DNA of 64,000 nucleotides, taken from assembly GCF_022179545.1 (NCBI RefSeq), contig NZ_AP025518.1, forward strand, positions 5,642,001 through 5,706,000, given 5' to 3'. The position numbers were made by a program, and so were the translations under genes. Source of the stretch: Mycolicibacterium fortuitum subsp. fortuitum (lineage in GTDB: Bacteria > Actinomycetota > Actinomycetes > Mycobacteriales > Mycobacteriaceae). Positions 43,480 through 54,683 of the stretch are shown one piece after another (position 1 is the first letter of the stretch; every line of letters starts with the position of its first letter). The notes under the pieces were generated by a model that saw only the letters and a program-made list of their open reading frames with translations, made no database searches and was not told the DNA's origin.

Positions 43480-44670
43480 GTGCGAACCCCTGTAGTGCTG
43501 ATCGCCGGACAAGGTGACGCCGACGAAGTCGCATCACAGCTGAGCCGCAAGCCGGGCACAGTCCTGGTCCGCCACGTGTTCGACGGCCAGGTGGTGCTAC
43601 GGACCGTGTCCGACAGCAGCGGCACCTCCGAACTCGCACTCGAGCTGGCCCACGGCTGCGTCTCCTGCACAGTGCGCGACGACCTGCTGATCCTGCTGCG
43701 GCGCCTGCACCGGCGCGATGACGTGGACCGCATCGTCGTGCAGTTGATGCCCTGGCTGGAAGCCGAACCGGTCTGCTGGGCCATCAACACCATCCGGGTC
43801 CACGTCGGCCCCGGCTATGTCGACGGGCCCGCCGCCCGCGACGTCACCATCGACGCCGTGATCGCCTGTCTCGACACGACGGTCTGGCTGCAGCAGTCCG
43901 TGGGCGACGAGGAACTGCCCGACGGACGCACCGTCGCCCAGGTGGTCGTCGGCCAGGCCGAGTTCGCCGACATGCTGGTACTCAACGAGCCGGACGCCAC
44001 CACCCTGGCAGTGTTGCGCCGGCTGGCTCCCCGCGCCCGCATCACAGTCGGCCCCGACCGGGTCGAGCTCGGCCTGGCCCACCTGGAACCGAACAGCCCG
44101 CGGGGACGCACCGCCACCCCGCACGATCCGCTGCTGGCCGGTGAACCACCGCTGGAACCCGACGACGAGGTCATCATCGTCGAGTTCGCCGCGCGCCGGC
44201 CGTTTCACCCCACGCGACTGCACGACGCGATAGACCACCTGCTCGACGGCGTCGTGCGCACCCGTGGCCGGGCCTGGCTGGCCAACCGGCCGTCCGACGT
44301 TATGTGGATCGAATCTGCCGGCGGCGGAATGCATTTCAGCAACGCCGGAAAGTGGCTGGCGGCAATGGACGACACCGAGCGCGCCTACACCGACCCCGAA
44401 CGCCTGGCGATCGCCGCGATCGACTGGCATCACCAGTTCGGTGACCGGCACATCTCGTTGACGGTGTTGGTCTGCGGCGCCCGGCCCGGCGAGGTGATCG
44501 AGGCGCTGAGCGGCGCACTGCTCACCGACGACGAGTTGGCACGACCGCATGAGTGGCCCGATTACCCCGACCCGTTCGGCGACTGGCACGAAGAGCCCTG
44601 TCAGCCCGCCGACGAGGAACCGGCGACCTCGGCCTACCAGCAAGCCCACCAGGAAGGCGAATCCCAGTGA
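43480..44670 (+). CDS. mrf: Degenerate COG0523 protein, Mrf-like
   Basis: A 396-residue CobW-fold protein in which the Walker A P-loop is lost ([14 protein letters not shown] replaces GxxGxGKT) and the CxCC motif is reduced to CVSC. Later CobW landmarks remain ([25 protein letters not shown]). In M. smegmatis the factor that recruits the hibernation protein Mpy (Mrf) is encoded in the zinc-regulated alternative ribosome locus; I take this to be its orthologue from position and degeneracy. GTG 43480 has GGGGAGG before it. rpmE2 overlaps its stop. Confidence 0.75.
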   Translation: MRTPVVLIAGQGDADEVASQLSRKPGTVLVRHVFDGQVVLRTVSDSSGTSELALELAHGCVSCTVRDDLLILLRRLHRRDDVDRIVVQLMPWLEAEPVCWAINTIRVHVGPGYVDGPAARDVTIDAVIACLDTTVWLQQSVGDEELPDGRTVAQVVVGQAEFADMLVLNEPDATTLAVLRRLAPRARITVGPDRVELGLAHLEPNSPRGRTATPHDPLLAGEPPLEPDDEVIIVEFAARRPFHPTRLHDAIDHLLDGVVRTRGRAWLANRPSDVMWIESAGGGMHFSNAGKWLAAMDDTERAYTDPERLAIAAIDWHHQFGDRHISLTVLVCGARPGEVIEALSGALLTDDELARPHEWPDYPDPFGDWHEEPCQPADEEPATSAYQQAHQEGESQ

Positions 44671-44915
44671 AATCCGACATCCACCCCGACTACCACCCCG
44701 TGGTGTTCCAGGACGCCGCGACGGGCACCCAATTCCTGACCCGCTCGACGGCGACCAGCGATCGCACCATCGAGTGGCCGACCGCCGACGGCACGCAGAC
44801 CTACCCGCTGATCGTCGTCGACGTCACCAGCGATTCCCATCCGTTCTGGACCGGGTCGGCGCGGCACATCGACTCGGCCGGACAGGTGGAGAAGTTCCGC
44901 CGTCGCTACGGGTAG
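44667..44915 (+). CDS. rpmE2: Ribosomal protein L31 type B
   Basis: An 82-residue L31 type B ([19 protein letters not shown], then [19 protein letters not shown] and VEKFRRRYG), lacking the CxxC pair of zinc-binding L31. GTG 44667 overlaps the mrf stop as GTGA, so it belongs to the Zur-controlled plus-strand unit. Type B L31 replaces the zinc-bearing form in starvation. Confidence 0.95.
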   Translation: MKSDIHPDYHPVVFQDAATGTQFLTRSTATSDRTIEWPTADGTQTYPLIVVDVTSDSHPFWTGSARHIDSAGQVEKFRRRYG

Positions 44916-44937
44916 GCCTCGGTTCTAGGGTGGGGCC

Positions 44938-45861
44938 ATGCGGCTCAAGCCCGGCAGACCCGACCTGGCCCCTTATGCGCGGTACTTCGACGTGCCGTCG
45001 GCCACACCGCAATCCCCGCTCAGTGTCACCTGGGCCGGGGTCAGCACGCTGCTCGTGAACGACGGCACGTCGGCCGTCCTGACCGACGGATTCTTCTCCA
45101 GGCCCGCGCTGCCGACCGTGGTCTTGCGCAAACTGGCGCCGTCACTTCCCCGTATCGAAGGCTGCCTGGCCCGGCTCGGCGTCGACAAGCTGGAGGCGGT
45201 GCTGCCGGTACACAGCCACTTCGACCACGCCATGGATTCGGCCGTCGTGGCCGAGCGCACCGGTGCCCAGCTGGTGGGCGGCACCTCGACGGCCCAGGTC
45301 GGCATCGGCGGCGGCCTGGATCCCGCGCGGACGGTGACCGTCACACCCGGTGAAGCCGTCAGCCTCGGCGCTTACGACGTGACGCTCTTCGAGTCCGAGC
45401 ACTGCCCGCCGGACCGGTTCCCCGGAATCATCACCGAGCCCGTCGTGCCGCCGGTCAAGGTCGCCGCCTACAAGTGCGGAGAAGCCTGGTCGACGCTGGT
45501 GCATCATCGGCCCAGCGATCGCCGGCTGCTGATCGTCGGCAGTGCGGGCGCGGTTCCCGGCGCACTGGCCGGGCAGCGTGCCGAGGTGGTCTACCTCGGG
45601 ATCGGTCAACTCGGGCTGCAGTCCGAGCAGTATTTCGAGAGCTACTGGGCCGAGACGGTTCGCACGGTCGAAGCGCGCCGCGTCGTGCTGATCCACTGGG
45701 ATGACTTCTTCCGTCCGCTGCACAAACCGTTGCGCGCCTTGCCTTTTGCCGGGGACGACCTTGATGTGTCGATGCGGCTGCTGAGCCGGCTGGCCGAACG
45801 TGACGGTGTCGACCTGCACCTGCCCACCGTGTGGCAGCCGGCCGATCCGTGGATCAATTGA
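44938..45861 (+). CDS. MBL-fold metal-dependent hydrolase (Rv3577-like)
   Basis: A 307-residue metallo-beta-lactamase-fold protein with the metal motif HSHFDHAMD near residue 90, a GHCPP-like ESEHCPPDRF further on, and a late HWDDFF His. Substrate unknown. In M. tuberculosis Rv3577 also precedes arsB2. ATG 44938 is 22 bases after rpmE2, so readthrough from the Zur promoter is possible. Confidence 0.82.
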   Translation: MRLKPGRPDLAPYARYFDVPSATPQSPLSVTWAGVSTLLVNDGTSAVLTDGFFSRPALPTVVLRKLAPSLPRIEGCLARLGVDKLEAVLPVHSHFDHAMDSAVVAERTGAQLVGGTSTAQVGIGGGLDPARTVTVTPGEAVSLGAYDVTLFESEHCPPDRFPGIITEPVVPPVKVAAYKCGEAWSTLVHHRPSDRRLLIVGSAGAVPGALAGQRAEVVYLGIGQLGLQSEQYFESYWAETVRTVEARRVVLIHWDDFFRPLHKPLRALPFAGDDLDVSMRLLSRLAERDGVDLHLPTVWQPADPWIN

Positions 45862-47090
45862 TACTCGCGCTCGTCGCGCTGGCCGTCGTGCTGGTGTTCG
45901 CGCTGGCGCGGCCCGAGGGCTGGCCCGAGGCGGTGGTCGCGGTTCCGGCCGCCGGTTTGCTGATCGCGCTCGACGTGATCTCGCCGGACGACGCGCTCGC
46001 CGAAGTCCAGCGACTGCTGCCCGTGGTCGGATTCCTGGCGGCCGTGCTGGTGCTGGCGCACCTGTGCGACGACGAAGGTCTGTTCCACGCCGCGGGCACG
46101 CTGATGGCGCGCGCCAGCCAGGGCGATTCCCGGCGGCTGCTGACCCGGGTGTTCCTGATCGGGGCTACGACAACGGCCGTGCTGAGCCTGGATGCGACCG
46201 TGGTGCTGTTGACGCCGGTGGTGCTGGCCACCGCCCGCACACTGGCCATCCCGCCGCGCCCCCACGCCTATACCAGCGCGCATCTCGCCAACTCCGCGTC
46301 GCTGCTGTTTCCGGTGTCCAACCTGACCAACCTGTTGGCCTTCGCGGTGGCCGGGTTGTCCTTCACCCAGTTCACTGCGGTGATGACCCTGCCCTGGTTG
46401 GTGGCCATCGGCGTCGAATTCGTCTTGCTGCGTCTGCTCTTCCGCCGCGAGTTGAACCGGCCCGCCGTCGAGGTGACGCCGCCCCCGGCCGAGATCCCGG
46501 TATTCGTGCTCGTGGTGCTCGGTTTGACGCTGACGGGTTTCGTCGTCACGTCGGTCTTCGACGTGTCTCCGTCGTGGGCGGCCCTGGCCGGCGCGGTGGT
46601 GCTCGGTGTACGCAGCCTGGCTCAGCGCCGCAGCACGATCGGCGGAATCGTGCGCGCCGTCAATGTGCCGTTCCTGGCGTTCGTGCTGTGTCTTGGCGTG
46701 GTGGTCGACGCCGTGGTCCACAACGGTCTGGGCGACGCCATGCGGGGAGTACTCCCGGTCGGCGACTCGTTGCCGGCACTGTTGGGTTTGGCGGCAGTGG
46801 CGGCCGTATTGGCCAATCTGGTCAACAACCTGCCCGCGGTGCTGGTGCTGCTGCCGCTGGTGGCCGGTACGGGGCCGGCCGCGGTGTTGGCGGTACTGAT
46901 CGGAGTCAACGTCGGCCCCAACCTGACCTACGTCGGATCGCTGTCAAACCTGCTGTGGCGCAATGTGGTTCACCGCGATGGCCTGCCTGCCAGATTCACC
47001 GAGTTCAGCAAGGTCGGGCTGGCGACGGTGCCGCTCACCCTGGTCGGGTCCGTGGTCGCGCTCTGGTTGAGCCTGCGGGTCTTCGGTTGA
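45849..47090 (+). CDS. arsB2: ArsB/NhaD-type permease (ArsB2)
   Basis: A 413-residue integral membrane protein, the same length as M. tuberculosis ArsB2, with about eleven hydrophobic segments and the conserved ATVVLLTPVVLATA and NLTNLLAFAVAG stretches of the ion transporter (IT) superfamily. Arsenite export is the traditional annotation; anion or Na+/H+ exchange is equally possible. GTG 45849 overlaps the previous gene by 13 bases; an earlier GTG at 45831 is possible. Confidence 0.82.
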   Translation: MDQLILALVALAVVLVFALARPEGWPEAVVAVPAAGLLIALDVISPDDALAEVQRLLPVVGFLAAVLVLAHLCDDEGLFHAAGTLMARASQGDSRRLLTRVFLIGATTTAVLSLDATVVLLTPVVLATARTLAIPPRPHAYTSAHLANSASLLFPVSNLTNLLAFAVAGLSFTQFTAVMTLPWLVAIGVEFVLLRLLFRRELNRPAVEVTPPPAEIPVFVLVVLGLTLTGFVVTSVFDVSPSWAALAGAVVLGVRSLAQRRSTIGGIVRAVNVPFLAFVLCLGVVVDAVVHNGLGDAMRGVLPVGDSLPALLGLAAVAAVLANLVNNLPAVLVLLPLVAGTGPAAVLAVLIGVNVGPNLTYVGSLSNLLWRNVVHRDGLPARFTEFSKVGLATVPLTLVGSVVALWLSLRVFG

Positions 47091-47151
47091 CTCTGCGGTC
47101 AGGGCTGAGCACACTCGCACTTCTGCGCCGTAGCCGCAGATGAACGTCAGA

Positions 47152-48096
47152 TCAGAGGCTTCGGCGCTGCCGCGCGATCTCGGCCAGCACCACACCTGCC
47201 GCCACCGAGGCGTTCAGCGACTCCGTCGGCCCCGCCATCGGAATCGACACCACCGCATCGCAGTTCTCCCGCACCAGCCGAGACAGGCCTTTGCCCTCCG
47301 AGCCGACCACCACGACCATCGGCCCGGTGCCTTCGAGTTCGTCGAGCGAAGTGTCGCCACCGGCATCCAGGCCGACAACCTGGAACCCCGCGTCGGCGTA
47401 ACTCTTCAGCGTGCGAGTCAGATTCGTCGCCCGCGCTACCGGAGTACGAGCCGCAGCGCCGGCACTGGTGCGCCACGCCACCGCGGTCACCGAGGCTGAA
47501 CGGCGCTGCGGGATCACCACACCGTGCCCGCCGAACGCCGCCACCGAACGCACGATGGCACCCAGGTTGCGCGGATCCGAGATGTTGTCCAGCGCCACCA
47601 ACAGCCCGGGCTCCCCGGAATCCCGGACAGCCTTCAGCAGATCGTCAGGGTGCGCGTAGTCGTACGGCGGCACCTGCAGTGCCAGACCCTGGTGCAACGC
47701 GTTGTTGCTCATCCGGTCCAGATCGTGGCGCTGCACCTCGAGAATCGAGATACCGCGGTCCGCGGCGATCTGCACGGATTCGGTGAGCCGCTCGTCGGCC
47801 TCGGTGCCCAGAGCCACGTACAGCGCCGTGGCCGGGACCTTGGCCCGCAGGCACTCCACCACCGGGTTGCGACCCAGCACCAACTCGGTGTCGTCGGTCT
47901 TGCGGTGCCGGCCCTGCGCCTGGCGCGCCGCCTTGGCGGCCTTCTTGGCGGCAGGGTGGTGCGGGCGCTGTTCGGCGCGCGGTGTCGCGCCACGGCCTTC
48001 CAGCCCGCGACGGCGGACTCCGCCGGATCCGACGGTCGGCCCCTTCTTGGTGCCCGGCTTGCGCACTGCGCCGCGCCGCTGCGAATTCCCGGCCAT
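47152..48096 (-). CDS. rlmB: 23S rRNA 2'-O-methyltransferase (SpoU/TrmH family)
   Basis: A 314-residue SPOUT methyltransferase: a basic low-complexity N-terminus of about 70 residues, an L30e-like RNA-binding domain ([12 protein letters not shown]), and the knotted AdoMet domain with [29 protein letters not shown] and [13 protein letters not shown]. It most probably methylates a ribose of 23S rRNA. It lies directly downstream of cysS (its start touches the cysS stop). Confidence 0.87.
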   Translation of the reverse strand: MAGNSQRRGAVRKPGTKKGPTVGSGGVRRRGLEGRGATPRAEQRPHHPAAKKAAKAARQAQGRHRKTDDTELVLGRNPVVECLRAKVPATALYVALGTEADERLTESVQIAADRGISILEVQRHDLDRMSNNALHQGLALQVPPYDYAHPDDLLKAVRDSGEPGLLVALDNISDPRNLGAIVRSVAAFGGHGVVIPQRRSASVTAVAWRTSAGAAARTPVARATNLTRTLKSYADAGFQVVGLDAGGDTSLDELEGTGPMVVVVGSEGKGLSRLVRENCDAVVSIPMAGPTESLNASVAAGVVLAEIARQRRSL

Positions 48097-49533
48097 CTAC
48101 GCTCCGTTCCCGTCCACCAGTGCCCACTGTGGACCGTCGGCAGTGTCGGTGACCTCGATGCCGGCCGCCTTGAGCCGATCCCGGATGGCGTCGGCCGCCG
48201 CCCAGTCCCGGTTGGCCCGGGCCTCGGCCCGGCCGGCCAGCGCCCACTGCACCAACTCGTCCACCGCTGCCAGCGCGGCCGATGTCTCGTCGCGGGACTC
48301 CCAGCGCTCGTCGAGCGGATCGCAGCCCAGGATCGCCATCATCGCCCGGATGGCGGTGGCCTGCGCCATCGCGCCCTCGTGGTCGCCGGCGTCCAGTGCC
48401 CGGTTGCCCTCGGCACGGGCCGCATGCACCTCGGCCAAGGCCATCGGCACCGCGAGATCGTCGTTGAGTGCGGCCGCGAACTTCGGTGTCCACTCGCCGA
48501 CGGACACGGCACCGACCCGGTTGCGCACCCGGTGCAGGAAGTCCTCGATGCCGCTGTATGCCTTCACCGCGTCCTGCAGCGCGTTCTCGGAGAACTCCAG
48601 CATGGACCGGTAATGCGCGCTACCCAGGTAGTAGCGCAGCTCGGCAGCCCGAACCCGTTGCAGCACAGCCGGAATGGAGAGCACGTTGCCCAGAGACTTG
48701 CTCATCTTCTCGCCGCCCATGGTGACCCAGCCGTTGTGCAGCCAGTACCGGGCGAAGCCGTCGCCGGCGGCCTGCGCCTGGGCGATCTCGTTCTCGTGGT
48801 GCGGGAATACCAGGTCCATGCCGCCGGCGTGGATGTCGAACTCCGCACCCAGGTACGCCTCGCACATCGCCACGCACTCGGTGTGCCAGCCCGGGCGCCC
48901 GCGACCCCACGGCGTCGGCCACGACGGCTCACCGGGCTTGGCGCCCTTCCACAGCGTGAAATCTCGCTGATCGCGCTTGCCCGTCGCCACACCCTCGCCC
49001 TGGTGCACATCGTCGATCCGGTGGCCGGACAGCGCGCCGTAATCGGGCAGGCTCAACACGTCGAAGTACACGTCGCCACCCTGCGCGTACGCATGGCCCT
49101 TCTCGATCAGCCGGTCGATGAGCTCGACCATCTGGGTGATGTGGCCGGTGGCCCGCGGCTCAGCCGACGGCGGAAGCACGCCCAGGGCGTCATACGCCGC
49201 GCTGAACGCCCGCTCGTAGGTCGCGGCCCACTCCCACCACGGCCGGCCCGCATCAGCGGCCTTGTTGAGGATCTTGTCGTCGATGTCGGTGACGTTGCGG
49301 ATGAACGCAACGTCGTATCCATTGGCGGTCAGCCAGCGGCGCAACACGTCGAACGCGACTCCGCTACGGACATGACCGATGTGCGGCAGGCCCTGAACGG
49401 TGGCACCGCACAGGTAGATCGAAGCGTGCCCCGGCCGCAGCGGTACGAAATCTCGTACGGCACCCGCCATGGTGTCGTACAGCCGCAGGCCGGTCTCTGT
49501 TGCCGACCCGACAGCTTGAGCGCGATCGGTCAC
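48097..49533 (-). CDS. cysS: Cysteinyl-tRNA synthetase
   Basis: A 478-residue class I synthetase with HIGH ([11 protein letters not shown]) near residue 55, KMSKSLGN near residue 270, and metal-binding Cys/His residues in the catalytic domain ([23 protein letters not shown]). It charges tRNA-Cys. Its position between ispF and the rRNA methyltransferase gene matches Rv3580c. Confidence 0.95.
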   Translation of the reverse strand: MTDRAQAVGSATETGLRLYDTMAGAVRDFVPLRPGHASIYLCGATVQGLPHIGHVRSGVAFDVLRRWLTANGYDVAFIRNVTDIDDKILNKAADAGRPWWEWAATYERAFSAAYDALGVLPPSAEPRATGHITQMVELIDRLIEKGHAYAQGGDVYFDVLSLPDYGALSGHRIDDVHQGEGVATGKRDQRDFTLWKGAKPGEPSWPTPWGRGRPGWHTECVAMCEAYLGAEFDIHAGGMDLVFPHHENEIAQAQAAGDGFARYWLHNGWVTMGGEKMSKSLGNVLSIPAVLQRVRAAELRYYLGSAHYRSMLEFSENALQDAVKAYSGIEDFLHRVRNRVGAVSVGEWTPKFAAALNDDLAVPMALAEVHAARAEGNRALDAGDHEGAMAQATAIRAMMAILGCDPLDERWESRDETSAALAAVDELVQWALAGRAEARANRDWAAADAIRDRLKAAGIEVTDTADGPQWALVDGNGA

Positions 49534-49552
49534 GACGTGCCAGCTTACCGGC

Positions 49553-50029
49553 CTATTCGACCGGAACCACCAAAGCGCTGGCTATCGCGGCCAAACCTTC
49601 ACCCCGACCGGTCAGTCCGAGTCCGTCGGTGGTGGTCGCCGACACCGACACCGGCGCCCCGATCAGCTCGGACAACACCTCCTGGGCCTCGGCGCGGCGG
49701 GGCCCGATCTTGGGCCGGTTACCGATGACCTGCACGGTCGCATTGCCCACCCGGAAACCTGCCTGCTGCACCAGCTGACGCACATGACGCAGCATGTCGG
49801 CGCCGGTGACCCCGCGCCATTCCGGCCGATCGGTGCCGAAGACCCCGCCGAGGTCACCGAGGCCCGCCGCACTGAGCAACGCGTCGCACACGGCATGGGC
49901 GGCGACATCACCGTCGGAATGACCTGCGCACCCGTCGGCGTCTTCGAACTCCAGGCACAACAGCCAACACGGCCGCCCCGGCTCGATCGGGTGGACGTCG
50001 GTACCCAGCCCGACCCTTGGAATCAACAT
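49553..50029 (-). CDS. ispF: 2-C-methyl-D-erythritol 2,4-cyclodiphosphate synthase
   Basis: A 158-residue IspF: GTDVHPIE (metal Asp 11, His 13) at the start, [16 protein letters not shown], and [14 protein letters not shown] near the end. ATG 50029 is chosen; the upstream open frame is a shadow of ispD. Four bases separate it from the ispD stop. It makes the cyclic intermediate of the MEP isoprenoid pathway. Confidence 0.94.
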   Translation of the reverse strand: MLIPRVGLGTDVHPIEPGRPCWLLCLEFEDADGCAGHSDGDVAAHAVCDALLSAAGLGDLGGVFGTDRPEWRGVTGADMLRHVRQLVQQAGFRVGNATVQVIGNRPKIGPRRAEAQEVLSELIGAPVSVSATTTDGLGLTGRGEGLAAIASALVVPVE

Positions 50030-50033
50030 GTGA

Positions 50034-50705
50034 TCAGCACGCCCCACGCGCCATGACGGCCTCCGCGAGCAGCAGATCGAGCGGAGTGGTGATCTTGAAA
50101 GCCATCGGATCCCCCTCGACGACCTGCACCGGCGTGCCGATCTGCTCGACGAGCGAGGCGTCGTCGGTGACCACACCGGCCCCGGCGCGCTGATAGGCGC
50201 GGCCGAGCACGTCGGCGCGGAACCCCTGAGGGGTCTGCACGGCCCGCAGCCCGGCCCGCTCCGGCGTACCCAGCACGGCGCCGTTGGCGTCGACGGCCTT
50301 GATGGTGTCGGCCAGCGGAAGACCGGGGACGACGGCGGCATGACCATCTGCCAGTGCCGCGACCACCCGGGCGATCAGCGAAGGAGGAGTCAATGCCCGG
50401 GCGGCATCGTGCACGAGTACGAAATCCGGTTCACCGGCCGCCGCAAGGGCCAGCGCCACCGATTCGGTGCGGTCGGCTCCCCCGGCCACGATCTGCGCAC
50501 GGCCACCGAAAACCAACGTGGCCTCATCGGTCAGCGCGGGCGGTACCGCGACCACGACCTTGTCGATCACCCCTGAGGCCAGCAGCCCGTCCAGGGCATG
50601 CTCCAACAGGGGTTTGTCCCCCAGATTGACGAACGCTTTGGGTCTGCCCGCGCCTAGCCGCTCACCTGAGCCGGCGGCCGGGACGACCGCAACAGTTGTT
50701 GCCAC
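50034..50705 (-). CDS. ispD: 2-C-methyl-D-erythritol 4-phosphate cytidylyltransferase
   Basis: A 223-residue IspD with the nucleotide-binding [17 protein letters not shown], the middle [11 protein letters not shown], and the late [10 protein letters not shown]. It transfers CMP to methylerythritol phosphate. GTG 50705 lies six bases from the end of carD, suggesting transcription together with carD. Confidence 0.94.
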   Translation of the reverse strand: MATTVAVVPAAGSGERLGAGRPKAFVNLGDKPLLEHALDGLLASGVIDKVVVAVPPALTDEATLVFGGRAQIVAGGADRTESVALALAAAGEPDFVLVHDAARALTPPSLIARVVAALADGHAAVVPGLPLADTIKAVDANGAVLGTPERAGLRAVQTPQGFRADVLGRAYQRAGAGVVTDDASLVEQIGTPVQVVEGDPMAFKITTPLDLLLAEAVMARGAC

Positions 50706-50711
50706 GACGCG

Positions 50712-51245
<534 letters not shown>

Positions 51246-51354
51246 TCACACGCGCACCAACTATGCAGGTCAGGGGCCATGCAGGTGAAGAACAGGGGTT
51301 GACATGGTGACGAAAGCGTGCAACTACCTGGCCTGCCGGACACCCGAAACGGGC

Positions 51355-51379
51355 AGCCCCGCAAAGCCGTTGCGGGGCT
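51355..51379. other. Strong hairpin in the carD-lpqE intergenic region
   Basis: A perfect 10-base-pair stem (AGCCCCGCAA with TTGCGGGGCT) and a 5-base loop. No T-run follows on either strand, so a terminator is not clear; it could shape the 5' leader of lpqE. The intergenic region 51201-51462 holds no other gene that I can support. Confidence 0.4.
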
Positions 51380-51462
51380 GAGACGGCCCTCGCATTCCGC
51401 GCGCGGAAGCCACCTACTACTGTGCATAGTCGAAGTACGCCGACCCAGCTCAGGAGGCTTGA

Positions 51463-52053
51463 GTGAACCGCTTCGCAATGCGTGCCTCGGCCGGTCTGGC
51501 CGCATGTGGCCTGACCGCAGCCGTTCTCACCGGGTGCAGCGCCGGTCAGGTCTCCCAGACGGCGACCCAGGAGCCCGCAGTCAACGGCGTCAACGCCCAG
51601 GCCGGCGCGATCGCGCTGCGCAATGTGCACCTGCGGGCGCCGCAGCAGAAGGCCTATGTCGAGCCCGGTTCCGAGGCCGAACTTCTGTTCGTCGCGGCCA
51701 ACGGATCTGCCGAGAAGGCCAACAAGCTCATCTCGATCAAGTCCCCGGTCGGTGATGTGGCACTGACCGGCGACCAGACCATCCCGGCAGCCGGGGTGCT
51801 CGTCGTGGGCGAGCCCGACGGCCAGACCAAGCCGCTGGAGAAGACCGAGGCGGCCGAAGCCGTCACCGCCAAGGTCACGCTGACCAAGCCGGTCACCAAC
51901 GGCCTGCTCTACGACTTCACCTTCAAGTTCGAGAACGGCGAAACCACTGTCGCCGTGCCGATCTCGGCGGGCGAGGCACCCCGGCGCAACAAGGCCGGCG
52001 AGGAGCCGGCCGAGGCCGCCGAAGCCGGCGGCACCGAGGCCGGCGGCCACTGA
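51463..52053 (+). CDS. lpqE: Lipoprotein LpqE
   Basis: A 196-residue lipoprotein: signal [16 protein letters not shown], lipobox LTGC near residue 25. A beta-rich mature domain follows, like periplasmic copper-chaperone-type or PCu_AC-like folds ([19 protein letters not shown]), and a low-complexity Glu/Ala/Gly tail. GTG start with AGGAGG before it. Function unknown in M. tuberculosis Rv3584. Confidence 0.85.
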   Translation: MNRFAMRASAGLAACGLTAAVLTGCSAGQVSQTATQEPAVNGVNAQAGAIALRNVHLRAPQQKAYVEPGSEAELLFVAANGSAEKANKLISIKSPVGDVALTGDQTIPAAGVLVVGEPDGQTKPLEKTEAAEAVTAKVTLTKPVTNGLLYDFTFKFENGETTVAVPISAGEAPRRNKAGEEPAEAAEAGGTEAGGH

Positions 52054-52133
52054 GCTGATCCGCCGTTGACGCGGCATCCCCGACCGGCGCGTGCCTAACC
52101 GCTGATGTCGGGGGTTGCCGTTACTGTCACGGC

Positions 52134-53540
52134 GTGGCCGCTTCGAAAATACGTTCGCAATACCGCTGCTCGGAATGCCAGCATGCGACCCCCAAGTGGG
52201 TCGGGCGCTGCGCCAATTGCGGCACCTGGGGAACGGTCGACGAAGTAGCGACCCTCGCGTCGGTGGCCAGCCCTACCCGTCGGTCGGTGGCCCCCACGTC
52301 ACCCGCGGTCCCGATCACCTCCATCGACCCGGGTATCACCCGGCATTACGCGACCGGCGTCACCGAGCTGGACCGGGTTCTCGGCGGCGGCCTGGTGGCC
52401 GGTTCGGTCACGCTGCTGGCCGGGGAGCCCGGCGTCGGCAAGTCCACCCTGCTGCTCGAGGTGGCCAACCGCTGGGCACACACCGGTCGCCGCGCGCTGT
52501 ATCTGTCCGGTGAGGAGTCGGCGGGCCAGATCCGGCTGCGCGCCGAACGCACCGGCTGCACACACGACAACGTCTATCTCGCGGGCGAATCCGACCTGCA
52601 GATCGCGCTCGGCCACATCGACGAGGTGAAGCCGAGCCTGGTCATCGTCGACTCGGTGCAGACCATGTCCACCACCGAGGCCGACGGCGTGACCGGAGGG
52701 GTCACGCAGGTGCGCGCCGTGACGACGGCGCTGACGGGGTATGCCAAGACCGCCGTGGGAGACCCGGCGGTGGCCATGATCCTGGTCGGCCACGTGACCA
52801 AGGACGGTGCCATCGCGGGCCCGCGTTCGCTGGAGCACCTGGTCGATGTGGTGCTGCACTTCGAGGGGGACCACGCGTCGAGCCTGCGCATGGTGCGCGG
52901 GGTGAAGAACCGGTTCGGCGCCGCCGACGAGGTCGGCTGTTTTCAGATGCACGACAACGGAATCGAGTGCGTCAGCGATCCGTCCGGGCTGTTCCTCGAC
53001 CAGCGCCCGGCGGCGGTGCCCGGCACCGCCGTCACCGTCACGCTGGACGGTAAGCGCCCGATGATCGGCGAGGTGCAGGCGCTGTCGGTTCAGCCCGTGG
53101 GCCCGCCGCGGCGCGCGGTCAGCGGTATCGACTCGGCCCGTGCGGCGGTGATCAGCGCCGTGCTGCAGACCCGCTGCGCGCTGCCCATCGGCGGCCACGA
53201 CCTGTACGTGTCCACCGTGGGCGGGATGCGGCTGACCGATCCGTCCTCGGATTTGGCCGTGGCGTTGGCCATCGCCTCGGCCTACCTGGACATCGCGCTG
53301 CCGATGAACGCGGTGGTGATCGGCGAAGTCGGGCTCGTGGGCGACCTGCGCCGCGTCACCGGAATGGACCGCAGGTTGGCCGAGGCCGCCCGGTTGGGTT
53401 TCACGACTGCCCTGGTACCGCCAGGGGTCACCAGCGTGCCCGCCGGGCTGCGGGTCATCACCGTCGACCACATCGGGGCAGCACTGCGGGCACTACGGGA
53501 GATCGCGATTGCCAGCAATCAATCCCATACCGGACAATAG
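52134..53540 (+). CDS. radA: DNA repair protein RadA
   Basis: A 468-residue protein with an N-terminal zinc finger ([19 protein letters not shown]), RecA-type Walker [10 protein letters not shown], the RadA-specific KNRFG motif, and a C-terminal Lon-protease-like domain. It drives branch migration of recombination intermediates. GTG start. disA follows and is known in this order as Rv3585-Rv3586. Confidence 0.95.
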   Translation: MAASKIRSQYRCSECQHATPKWVGRCANCGTWGTVDEVATLASVASPTRRSVAPTSPAVPITSIDPGITRHYATGVTELDRVLGGGLVAGSVTLLAGEPGVGKSTLLLEVANRWAHTGRRALYLSGEESAGQIRLRAERTGCTHDNVYLAGESDLQIALGHIDEVKPSLVIVDSVQTMSTTEADGVTGGVTQVRAVTTALTGYAKTAVGDPAVAMILVGHVTKDGAIAGPRSLEHLVDVVLHFEGDHASSLRMVRGVKNRFGAADEVGCFQMHDNGIECVSDPSGLFLDQRPAAVPGTAVTVTLDGKRPMIGEVQALSVQPVGPPRRAVSGIDSARAAVISAVLQTRCALPIGGHDLYVSTVGGMRLTDPSSDLAVALAIASAYLDIALPMNAVVIGEVGLVGDLRRVTGMDRRLAEAARLGFTTALVPPGVTSVPAGLRVITVDHIGAALRALREIAIASNQSHTGQ

Positions 53541-53561
53541 CGGCCGACCCTAGGAGAATTG

Positions 53562-54680
53562 ATGGCCGTGAACTCCGGTGCCCGGACCAGTCGCACCGTC
53601 GTGCATCTGGCGCGGCCGACGCTACGGGAAACCCTCGGCCGGCTGGCGCCCGGAACCCCGCTGCGCGACGGCCTGGAACGCATCCTGCGCGGTAAGACAG
53701 GCGCTCTGATCGTGCTCGGCTACGACGACAGCGTGGAAGCCATCTGCGACGGCGGGTTCGCGCTCGACGTCCGTTACGCCCCCACCCGCCTACGTGAGCT
53801 GTCGAAGATGGACGGCGCGGTGGTGCTCTCCAGTGACGGCAGCCGCATCGTGCGGGCCAACGTCCAGCTGGTGCCGGACCCGTCGATCCCCACCGACGAG
53901 TCGGGTACCCGCCACCGTTCGGCCGAGCGCACCGCGATCCAGACCGGCTATCCGGTGATCTCGGTGAGTCATTCGATGAGCATCGTCACCGTCTACGTCG
54001 CGGGCGAACGCCACGTGGTCCCCGATTCGGCGACCATCCTCTCGCGGGCCAACCAGACCATCGCGACGCTGGAGCGCTACAAGGGCCGGCTCGACGAGGT
54101 GAGCAAGCAGCTGTCCACCGCCGAGATCGAAGATTTCGTGACGCTACGCGATGTCATGACCGTGGTGCAGCGCCTGGAGATGGTACGTCGGATCAGCCTT
54201 GAGATCGACGCCGACGTGGTCGAACTCGGCACCGACGGACGTCAGCTCAAACTGCAGCTCGACGAGCTCGTCGGCGACAACGAGGCCGCGCGCGAACTGA
54301 TCGTGCGGGACTATCACGCCCTGCCCGACCCGCCGACTGCCGCACAGGTCCACTCCACACTCGACGAGCTGGACGCGCTGACCGACAGCGAACTGCTCGA
54401 CTTCACCACGCTGGCAAGGGTTTTCGGATACCCGTCGACCGCGGAGGCGCAGGATTCGGCGATGAGCTCACGCGGCTACCGCGCGATGGCAGGTATCCCG
54501 CGATTGCAGTTCGCCCACGTCGACCTGCTGGTCCGATCGTTCGGCTCGCTGCAAGGGCTGCTGGCCGCCAGTGCCGACGATCTTCAGTCGGTGGACGGCA
54601 TCGGGTCGATGTGGGCCCGGCACATCCGCGAGGGGCTGTCCTTGCTGGCCGAGTCGACCATCGCCGATCGGTTGGCCTGA
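53562..54680 (+). CDS. disA: Diadenylate cyclase DisA
   Basis: A 372-residue DisA. The N-terminal diadenylate cyclase domain has [14 protein letters not shown] and GTRHRSAER, the catalytic DGA and RHR motifs. A helical linker and a C-terminal HhH domain with [13 protein letters not shown] follow. It makes c-di-AMP and scans DNA. AGGAG precedes ATG 53562 with five-base spacing; TTG 53559 is a weaker start. RadA inhibits DisA in mycobacteria, so the pairing is functional. Confidence 0.95.
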   Translation: MAVNSGARTSRTVVHLARPTLRETLGRLAPGTPLRDGLERILRGKTGALIVLGYDDSVEAICDGGFALDVRYAPTRLRELSKMDGAVVLSSDGSRIVRANVQLVPDPSIPTDESGTRHRSAERTAIQTGYPVISVSHSMSIVTVYVAGERHVVPDSATILSRANQTIATLERYKGRLDEVSKQLSTAEIEDFVTLRDVMTVVQRLEMVRRISLEIDADVVELGTDGRQLKLQLDELVGDNEAARELIVRDYHALPDPPTAAQVHSTLDELDALTDSELLDFTTLARVFGYPSTAEAQDSAMSSRGYRAMAGIPRLQFAHVDLLVRSFGSLQGLLAASADDLQSVDGIGSMWARHIREGLSLLAESTIADRLA

Positions 54681-54683
54681 GCC

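Noticed and set aside
47524..49728. A 734-codon plus-strand open frame opposite the rRNA methyltransferase, cysS and ispF genes
   Set aside because: Three well-recognised genes with catalytic motifs occupy the other strand; the frame is a high-GC shadow.
52299..53471. A 390-codon minus-strand frame opposite radA
   Set aside because: radA has zinc finger, Walker A and KNRFG motifs; the antisense product is featureless.
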